From: Lachnospiraceae bacterium UBA3826 | GTDB lineage: Bacteria > Bacillota > Clostridia > Lachnospirales > Lachnospiraceae | Assembly: GCA_002393095.1 (NCBI GenBank) | Contig: DGII01000011.1 | Location: 1-11,191 of the forward strand | Direction of reading: 5' to 3' | DNA length: 11,191 nt | In this document: positions 6,745 through 11,191 of the stretch, piece by piece | How the letters are laid out: each line of letters opens with the position of its first letter | Numbering within the stretch: the first letter of the stretch is position 1 | The notes under the pieces: model-generated | The model's database searches: none | Seen by the model: the letters and a program-made list of their open reading frames with translations, nothing else | What the model was told of the DNA's origin: nothing | Translations under genes and position numbers: made by a program

Positions 6745-6949
6745 GAGATTAACAAAAACTATCAGCTCACAGCAAGGGCTGTTTCGCTGTGTTTTTGTAG
6801 AATCTCAACGTTTCGCCAAAGGCGAAACGTACGGGGCGAAACGTATGAGGCGAAACGAACGAGATGAAATGAGTGAGGCGAAACGAATGAGGCGAAATGA
6901 ACGAGGCGAAATGAACGAGGCGAAACGAATGAGGCGAAACGAACGATAA
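6731..6949 (+). CDS. Possible small, highly charged ORF spanning the repeat array (doubtful)
   Basis: One forward frame is open from ATG 6731, inside the end of the FliK-like gene, to TAA 6947-6949. Its array part encodes a 14-residue repeat of the form (E/G)AKRMRRNER(D/G)EM(S/N), about 2.7 copies. Another possible start is ATG 6845, eight bases after GGGG (6833-6836), which would give 34 residues. The stop codon touches the yraN ribosome binding site, so coupling with yraN is conceivable. Against it, no good ribosome binding site precedes ATG 6731, a terminator-like hairpin lies within the frame, and low-complexity purine-rich repeats often stay open by chance. I recognise no protein family. 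Confidence 0.2.
   Translation: MPGLKRLTKTISSQQGLFRCVFVESQRFAKGETYGAKRMRRNERDEMSEAKRMRRNERGEMNEAKRMRRNER
6768..6796 (+). terminator. Probable intrinsic terminator after the FliK-like gene
   Basis: CACAGC (6768-6773) pairs perfectly with GCTGTG (6786-6791), and five T residues follow (6792-6796). The 12-nt interior AAGGGCTGTTTC leaves the stem short, and a competing CAGC/GCTG pairing exists, so the terminator may be leaky. It lies 23 bases after the stop codon. Its 3' part also contains GTTTCGC (6781-6787), the reverse complement of the core of the downstream repeat array. Confidence 0.5.
6808..6830. repeat. Perfect 10-bp inverted repeat with 3-nt loop
   Basis: ACGTTTCGCC (6808-6817) and GGCGAAACGT (6821-6830) are exact reverse complements around AAA. 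In RNA this is a strong hairpin, but no T-tract follows, so it is not a standard terminator. The right arm is also the first, partial copy of the tandem array that follows. Confidence 0.9.
6819..6944. repeat. Tandem array of nine 14-bp units (42-bp higher-order period)
   Basis: Nine consecutive 14-bp units run without gaps to 16 bases before the yraN ATG. The commonest forms are GAGGCGAAACGAAY and GAGGCGAAATGAAC. Units start at 6819, 6833, 6847, 6861, 6875, 6889, 6903, 6917 and 6931. The unit is itself a series of YGARR steps (CGAAA, YGAA, YGAGG). Most differences between units are C/T changes just before GA. The first two units carry GTA near the end, like the inverted-repeat arm; later ones mostly carry GAA. 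Units 2, 5 and 8 (from 6833, 6875 and 6917) end in AT and the next ones in AC, which gives a 42-bp superperiod. There are no unique spacers, so it is not a CRISPR array. Confidence 0.92.
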
Positions 6950-6959
6950 GGGGAGTTGT

Positions 6960-7304
6960 ATGAATACAAGGGAGATAGGGAAGTTTTATGAGGATGCGGC
7001 TGCGGAATATCTTAAAAACCACGGTATAGTAATCCTTGACAGGAATGTGGTGTGCGGCAGGATCGGCGAGATAGATATAATCGGAAGGGAAGAGGAGAGT
7101 AATACTCTCATCTTTTTCGAGGTAAAGTACAGGAAGAACCATAATGTCGGATACCCGGAGGAATCGGTGGATAAAAGAAAGCAGGGTAAGCTGCGCAGAT
7201 GCGCGGAATACTATCTGGCATACAGACATACAGACGGCTATGTGCGCTTTGATGTTATAGCCGTGGAAGATGAAGAGATAACATGGTATAAGAACGCTTT
7301 TTAG
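6960..7304 (+). CDS. yraN: YraN/UPF0102 family protein, predicted nuclease-like fold
   Basis: This encodes 114 residues, normal for UPF0102. The family has a predicted restriction-endonuclease-like fold; its role is not established, and its usual place beside rnhB suggests DNA or RNA metabolism. Conserved features are GKFYEDAAAEYLKNHG at the start, RIGEIDII with E37 and D39, and FFEVKYR with E54 and K56, forming the E/D-ExK pattern of this nuclease superfamily. ESVDKRKQGKLRRCAEYYL and VRFDVIAVE near the end are also typical. AAGGGGAG (6948-6955) lies four bases before ATG 6960. The gene is separated from the FliK-like gene by 215 bp filled with hairpins and tandem repeats, whereas the genes before it are nearly contiguous. 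No promoter is evident in that interval. The stop codon lies inside the downstream terminator stem. Confidence 0.9.
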   Translation: MNTREIGKFYEDAAAEYLKNHGIVILDRNVVCGRIGEIDIIGREEESNTLIFFEVKYRKNHNVGYPEESVDKRKQGKLRRCAEYYLAYRHTDGYVRFDVIAVEDEEITWYKNAF

Positions 7305-7347
7305 TCAGCCTTAAGAAATACTTAATTCTTTTGCTGACTTTTTCTTT
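7303..7347 (+). terminator. Rho-independent terminator overlapping the yraN stop codon
   Basis: AGTCAGC (7303-7309) pairs with GCTGACT (7333-7339). A second inner stem, AAGAA (7313-7317) with TTCTT (7326-7330), makes a longer hairpin. The T-rich run TTTTTCTTT (7339-7347) follows directly. The 5' arm includes the last two bases of the yraN TAG stop codon, so ribosomes finishing yraN could delay folding. Confidence 0.8.
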
Positions 7348-7374
7348 GGAAATGTGTGATTTAATGGATAGAGT
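7346..7374 (+). promoter_or_regulatory. Candidate promoter for the two-component operon
   Basis: TTGGAA (7346-7351) and TAGAGT (7369-7374) are spaced by 17 bp; each matches four of six consensus positions. The -35 overlaps the end of the T-run of the preceding terminator, and a transcript would start about ten bases before the regulator's ribosome binding site. The placement is right, but the boxes are weak. Confidence 0.4.
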
Positions 7375-7391
7375 AGAGAAAGGACCCGACT

Positions 7392-8087
7392 ATGATTAAG
7401 ATTCTGGTGTGTGATGATGAAAAAGAGATAGTGGATGCTATCGAGATATACCTTGAGCAAGAGGGCTTCAGCGTTGTGAAGGCGTATGACGGTGAACAGG
7501 CTCTTAAGGTGCTTAAGGAGAATACGGATGTGCAGCTTGCCATTATAGATATAATGATGCCAAAGCTCGATGGAATCCACGCATGTAAGAAGATCAGGGA
7601 GTACAGCAGTATACCGATTATATTCCTTACTGCCAAGTCCGAGGATGCGGATAAGATATTGGGGCTTAATATCGGCGCGGACGACTATGTTACCAAGCCA
7701 TTTAACCCGTTGGAGCTTGTGGCAAGAGTAAAATCCAACGTAAGACGATATACCAAGCTTGGTGCAGCCGTAGAGGACGAGAACGGGATAATCAAGGTAG
7801 GAGGACTTCTCATCAATGATGAGAATAAGGAAGTGACGGTAGACGGAGAGGAAGTTAAGCTTACACCTATCGAGTACAATATCCTGCTGCTGCTTGCGAA
7901 GAATCCGGGAAGGGTATATTCAATAGACCAGATTTATGAGAATATCTGGGGAGAGGAACCTCTTGGAGCGGATAATACGGTTGCGGTGCATGTACGTCAT
8001 ATCAGAGAGAAGATAGAGATCAATCCCAAAGAGCCTAAGTACTTAAAGGTTGTATGGGGAGTCGGCTACAAGGTTGATAAGGTTTGA
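7392..8087 (+). CDS. OmpR/PhoB-family response regulator
   Basis: This is a 231-residue DNA-binding response regulator. The receiver domain (1-118) has the acidic pair D8 D9, the phospho-acceptor D53 in IIDIMMPKLDG, T80 in IIFLTAK and K102 in DDYVTKPFNP. The C-terminal winged-helix domain (about 133-229) contains VKLTPIEYNILLLLAKNPGRV, the recognition-helix region NTVAVHVRHIREKIE, and the wing YLKVVWGVGYKV, all usual for this class. AAAGGA (7379-7384) precedes ATG 7392 by seven bases. The histidine kinase gene starts 23 bp downstream, so it is almost surely the cognate pair. The overall look is VanR-like, but that does not establish a signal or regulon. The target genes cannot be inferred from this window. 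Confidence 0.95.
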   Translation: MIKILVCDDEKEIVDAIEIYLEQEGFSVVKAYDGEQALKVLKENTDVQLAIIDIMMPKLDGIHACKKIREYSSIPIIFLTAKSEDADKILGLNIGADDYVTKPFNPLELVARVKSNVRRYTKLGAAVEDENGIIKVGGLLINDENKEVTVDGEEVKLTPIEYNILLLLAKNPGRVYSIDQIYENIWGEEPLGADNTVAVHVRHIREKIEINPKEPKYLKVVWGVGYKVDKV

Positions 8088-8110
8088 CTAAAGCAAGGGA
8101 GGAAGAGTAA

Positions 8111-10696
8111 GTGAAGATTAAGAAGAAAAGCTATACGGTGCTATTCACCGTAATAAGCAGTGCAGTTGCCCTAATTGTGGCAGCTGCGGCAATAACGGCA
8201 TACAATGCGTCGACCATAACCTATGATATCGGCAAGACAAGCTCAAGGACAGTATTCGTGGGGGATTTTGACAGAAGCGGAGTTGCTTTTGAAGACTCCG
8301 GCATATTCGCCGATGCATACAAGGATATGGTCTGTGATATAACCAGAATGTGTGTGATAAGGAACCAGATGGAGACTGACGGAGCCTATGACGCGAATAA
8401 GGAGATAGACATATACCAGTACGCCAACAGATATAAGGACACCTTCGTATCGGATGCATATATGGATATGGGAAGCATGCAGGTTAAGGCCGCTGACAGT
8501 CAGGATGAAAGCTCCTTTAAGCTTAGCTATAAGCTGGATGACCTTATCAAATGGGGCAATTACGGCTTCGATCTGATGCCTGTCATGGGAACGCAGGCGC
8601 AGCTTGACGCATACTTTTATTCCATAATCAATGATGTGAGCATGGGCGATGTGGCAACGGAGAATGAAACTATACATTATTCTTCCGGAGATGCGGTATG
8701 GCTCTTTGATGAAGAAAATGAAATGGAAGGTGAAGAAGGAATATATACGGAATACGTACTTGTCGAGAGATATAAGCCTGTAGGGGGCAAGAGCCTCATT
8801 GACTGTGTATCGAATCGCAGGGAGTACAGAAATCTTATAAGGAATCTGTGCATATCGGCCTGTGATCTGTTCAATAATTACAGTGAATATGTGGAATATC
8901 TTGATGTATACGGTAACGGCCCGGCCAATATGACCAATATAATGTACTGTTATCAGATGAACGATGCAGATGGCAGGAGTGTAAGGTATTCCAATCTGCC
9001 TCAGGATGTTAAGAGAATGAGTAACGATGAATTGTCCAGACTGTTCTCAGGGCAGGTCAAGTATATATGCTATAATCCTGACAGGCTTCAGACCGCAACC
9101 AATATAGACGGTGTGACATCGGTATTCATGAAGGATATGATAGGGACATATAATTATTCCTTTGCGGAGGGGTCAAGGGTATGGCTCGGATTTGACGGTG
9201 AATATAAGGCTGATGACGGATTCGCCAAACTTAAGAACGAATACAATAAGACAGGTGCTTTATTTGTACCGGCATGTGTAATGGGAATATCCGCATTGGC
9301 TGCATACATCATATTACTTATCCTCATGACCGTACAGGCAGGCAAAGTGACCATAATCGAGGAGAACGGAGAGAAATATGATACATTAAGAGCTGCCAAG
9401 TGGGATAAGATACCTATAGAGCTGTATGCCATAATAGTATCCTGTGTCGTGGGATGTGTAATAGGTATGCTAGTATTCGCATACGATACGACCTACCCGT
9501 GGATAACAAAAGGCGGGATCACTAATATGATATATATCATATGGGGAGCACTGGCTGTAGTATGCAGTGCCGTAATGGTGCCTCTGTATCTTATGCTGGT
9601 GCGTAAGATAAAGTGCAGGCTTATGTGGAACGGTTCCGTGATCAAGTGGTGCTCGGACAGGGTAAAGAAAGGCGTGGTCGACCTGTATGACAACGGACAA
9701 CTGGCTGTAAGGATGTGGCTTCCGTACCTTGTTTTTCTTGCACTTAATCTTGTCCTGGTATTACTCGGAGTGGGAGGAATCATCATAGCCTTCATAATAG
9801 ATATACTTGTAGGGATATGGATATATAAGGATGCCAGAATAAGGAATGATATAGTGGCAGGCATATCAAGGATATCGGACGGCGAGATAACTCATAAGGT
9901 GGATACGACAGGAATGCACGGAGACAATCTGGCGCTTGCCGGTGCTGTCAATAAGATAGGAGACGGCATAAGCAAGGCTGTCAATACATCCATGCGCGAC
10001 GAGAAGATGAAGGCGGATCTTATAACCAATGTAAGCCATGATATCAAGACTCCCCTTACATCCATCATCAATTACGTGGATCTGCTTAAGAGAGAGAATA
10101 TCGAGGATGAGAAGATACGCGGATATGTGGATATACTGGATCAGAAGTCGCAGAGGCTTAAGCAGCTTACGGATGATCTTGTAGAAGCCTCTAAGATTAG
10201 TTCGGGTAATATATCTCTTAATATTGAGAAGATTAATTTCGTGGAGCTCATACACCAGTCCGTAGGCGAATTCTCAGAGAAATTCGAAGAGAAGGGGCTT
10301 AAGACCATGCTAAAGCTTCCGTCCGAGCCGACATATATCATGGCGGACAGCAGAGGCATATACAGAGTGGTAGAGAATCTATACAACAATATATACAAGT
10401 ATGCCCTTGAGGGAACGAGAGTGTATATTGATATGGTGTCGCAAAAAAGCGGTAAAGAGGGCGATAAGGGCACGGAGATCAGGCTTCTGGTCAAGAATAT
10501 ATCCGCAGATCCTCTTAATATAAGTGCCGAAGAGCTGACGGAGAGATTCATGAGAGGTGATGAGTCCCGTAAGACGGAGGGCTCAGGACTCGGACTGTCG
10601 ATAGCCAAGAGTCTGACAGAAGCAATGGGAGGAAGCTTCGACATATCCTTGGACGGTGACTTGTTCAAAGTGGTTCTTACTTTTGCAGCGGCATAA
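8111..10696 (+). CDS. Multi-pass sensor histidine kinase with large extracellular region and atypical ATP site
   Basis: This is an 861-residue membrane sensor kinase, partner of the regulator before it. Membrane helix 1 is at about 8-31, followed by an extracellular region of some 350 residues that I do not recognise. Further helices lie at about 383-407, 434-457 and 473-497, with a hydrophobic pair at 537-572, giving roughly six helices with the kinase inside. A HAMP-like linker (574-625) leads to the dimerisation helix with phospho-acceptor His643 in NVSHDIKTPLTSI. The ATPase domain has an N-box (ENLYNNIYKYA, N760), an F-box-like ERFMRGDESR and a G2 box GSGLGLS (824-830). The G1 box DxGxG is absent; KNISADPLNIS (795-805) stands in its place. 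Similar KNIS-type kinases are, to my knowledge, common in Clostridia. GTG 8111 follows AGGGAGG (8096-8102). Confidence 0.92.
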   Translation: MKIKKKSYTVLFTVISSAVALIVAAAAITAYNASTITYDIGKTSSRTVFVGDFDRSGVAFEDSGIFADAYKDMVCDITRMCVIRNQMETDGAYDANKEIDIYQYANRYKDTFVSDAYMDMGSMQVKAADSQDESSFKLSYKLDDLIKWGNYGFDLMPVMGTQAQLDAYFYSIINDVSMGDVATENETIHYSSGDAVWLFDEENEMEGEEGIYTEYVLVERYKPVGGKSLIDCVSNRREYRNLIRNLCISACDLFNNYSEYVEYLDVYGNGPANMTNIMYCYQMNDADGRSVRYSNLPQDVKRMSNDELSRLFSGQVKYICYNPDRLQTATNIDGVTSVFMKDMIGTYNYSFAEGSRVWLGFDGEYKADDGFAKLKNEYNKTGALFVPACVMGISALAAYIILLILMTVQAGKVTIIEENGEKYDTLRAAKWDKIPIELYAIIVSCVVGCVIGMLVFAYDTTYPWITKGGITNMIYIIWGALAVVCSAVMVPLYLMLVRKIKCRLMWNGSVIKWCSDRVKKGVVDLYDNGQLAVRMWLPYLVFLALNLVLVLLGVGGIIIAFIIDILVGIWIYKDARIRNDIVAGISRISDGEITHKVDTTGMHGDNLALAGAVNKIGDGISKAVNTSMRDEKMKADLITNVSHDIKTPLTSIINYVDLLKRENIEDEKIRGYVDILDQKSQRLKQLTDDLVEASKISSGNISLNIEKINFVELIHQSVGEFSEKFEEKGLKTMLKLPSEPTYIMADSRGIYRVVENLYNNIYKYALEGTRVYIDMVSQKSGKEGDKGTEIRLLVKNISADPLNISAEELTERFMRGDESRKTEGSGLGLSIAKSLTEAMGGSFDISLDGDLFKVVLTFAAA

Positions 10697-10723
10697 GAAG
10701 AACTAAAAAGTCTCTGTCATCTA

Positions 10724-10752
10724 TTGCGAAAAAGAAGATAAGATGATACATT
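10724..10752 (+). promoter_or_regulatory. Candidate extended -10 promoter for prs
   Basis: TTGCGA (10724-10729) and TACATT (10747-10752) are spaced by 17 bp, with TGA directly before the -10 giving an extended -10. Each hexamer matches four of six positions. Transcription would begin near 10759, within the 5' arm of the long hairpin that follows, so the promoter and the full hairpin may not belong to the same transcript. Confidence 0.4.
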
Positions 10753-10753
10753 T

Positions 10754-10809
10754 AAGTGGTGTTATGCCATAGTGTCATATTGGTAATATGATCATGGCAG
10801 GCACCACTT
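10754..10809 (+). promoter_or_regulatory. Long nested hairpin between the kinase gene and prs
   Basis: Three stems nest without crossing. AAGTGGTG (10754-10761) pairs with CACCACTT (10802-10809), TGCCAT (10765-10770) with ATGGCA (10794-10799), and TCATATT (10775-10781) with AATATGA (10785-10791) around a GGT loop. That gives about 21 perfect base pairs in 56 bases. Only TTTAT follows, so it is not a typical terminator. It ends ten bases before the prs ribosome binding site. It could be a weak or bidirectional terminator, a leader control element, a processing site or a small palindromic repeat element. Confidence 0.65.
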
Positions 10810-10832
10810 TATCGTTATAAGGAAGAACCTGT

Positions 10833-11191
10833 ATGCCTAATTTGGAAGAACTTAAATACAAATTACCGGTGGCTCCGCTTGAGATAGCCGTACTGGACAA
10901 TGCCAGAATGCTTGCCAATGACATAGATAAGCATCTGGTGGAGACAAGAAGAAGAGAAAAAGGAAAATTCGCATCAGATCCGGCCATGCACGGATATATG
11001 AGGGACAGCTATCTGTGTAAGGTAAGATGTCCCAGATTCGGTACGGGTGAGGCCAAGGGGATATTCGATGAGTCGGTAAGAGGTAAGGATCTGTTCATAA
11101 TCACTGATGTGACCAATAACAGTATTACTTACAGAATGAATAATTTCGTCAATCATATGAGCCCTGACGATCATTATCAGGATCTTAAGAG
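10833..11191 (+). CDS. prs: Ribose-phosphate pyrophosphokinase, N-terminal part (runs off the window)
   Basis: PRPP synthetase transfers pyrophosphate from ATP to ribose 5-phosphate, supplying PRPP for nucleotide, histidine and tryptophan synthesis. The first 119 codons are visible. They start MPNLEELKYKLPVAPLEIAVL and include CPRFGTGEAKG, ESVRGKDLFIITDV and NHMSPDDHYQDLK. The ESVRG-D-F motif and the MSPDDHYQDLK block match the divergent PRPP synthetase form that I associate with Lachnospiraceae and relatives, rather than the compact classical enzyme. The N-terminal segment before PRF, about 65 residues, includes a charged insert (ETRRREKGKFASD). ATG 10833 follows AAGGA (10819-10823) by nine bases. 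It is separated from the kinase gene by 136 bp containing a promoter candidate and a long hairpin, so it is probably a separate unit. Confidence 0.88.
   Translation, partial: MPNLEELKYKLPVAPLEIAVLDNARMLANDIDKHLVETRRREKGKFASDPAMHGYMRDSYLCKVRCPRFGTGEAKGIFDESVRGKDLFIITDVTNNSITYRMNNFVNHMSPDDHYQDLK

Noticed and set aside
6819..6944. Repeat array as a CRISPR
   Set aside because: The units are 14 bp and directly contiguous, with no unique spacers and no cas genes nearby.
6762..7229. A 155-codon reverse-strand open frame across the repeat array and yraN
   Set aside because: Its array part is only the complement of the tandem repeat, and the rest is antisense to the well-supported yraN gene. No ribosome binding site or family match is seen.
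8145..8677. Overlapping reverse-strand frames inside the kinase gene
   Set aside because: They are antisense shadows without start signals or domains. The forward frame is continuous and carries all kinase motifs.
10754..10809. Insertion-sequence end or mobile element
   Set aside because: There is no transposase gene and no visible target-site duplication around the hairpin. A small non-autonomous repeat cannot be excluded, but there is no positive evidence for one.

Overview
The window reads as a chromosomal housekeeping region of a Firmicute in class Clostridia, most probably family Lachnospiraceae. This is inferred from the conserved order rpsP, khpA, rimM, trmD, rplS, lepB, rbgA, rnhB, ylqG-like, yraN, from mid-range GC with heavy AGA/AGG and ATA codon use, from strong GGAGG-type ribosome binding sites with some GTG starts, and from a divergent PRPP synthetase of the type I associate with Lachnospiraceae. 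Every gene lies on the + strand.

Layout. Positions 1-1756 hold a ribosome and tRNA maturation operon: the 3' end of rpsP, then khpA, rimM and trmD, tightly packed. A promoter with a 17-bp spacer overlaps the trmD stop codon. It drives rplS through a short structured leader that may be an autoregulatory L19 leader, and rplS ends in a clear intrinsic terminator. Positions 2335-6744 form a second operon: a type I signal peptidase, the ribosome assembly GTPase RbgA, a second type I signal peptidase, RNase HII and a FliK-like protein at the place of Bacillus ylqG. Three of the four junctions overlap or are spaced by only 12 bp; the fourth is 35 bp.

Positions 6745-6959 are the odd part of the window. 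There is a terminator-like hairpin, then a perfect 10-bp inverted repeat, then about nine 14-bp tandem units organised in a 42-bp higher-order period, ending directly at the yraN ribosome binding site. One forward frame stays open through the whole array. The left arm of the inverted repeat can pair with several different repeat copies. After yraN comes a strong terminator.

Positions 7392-10696 hold a two-component system: an OmpR/PhoB-type regulator and an 861-residue histidine kinase with a large extracellular region, about six membrane helices and no recognisable G1 box. The window ends with the first 119 codons of a PRPP synthetase gene, preceded by a 56-nt nested hairpin and a candidate promoter.

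Most genes are ordinary. The points most worth following up are the repeat array before yraN, the hairpin before prs, and the apparent absence of the small FlhB-like gene (ylqH) that often lies between ylqG and yraN.
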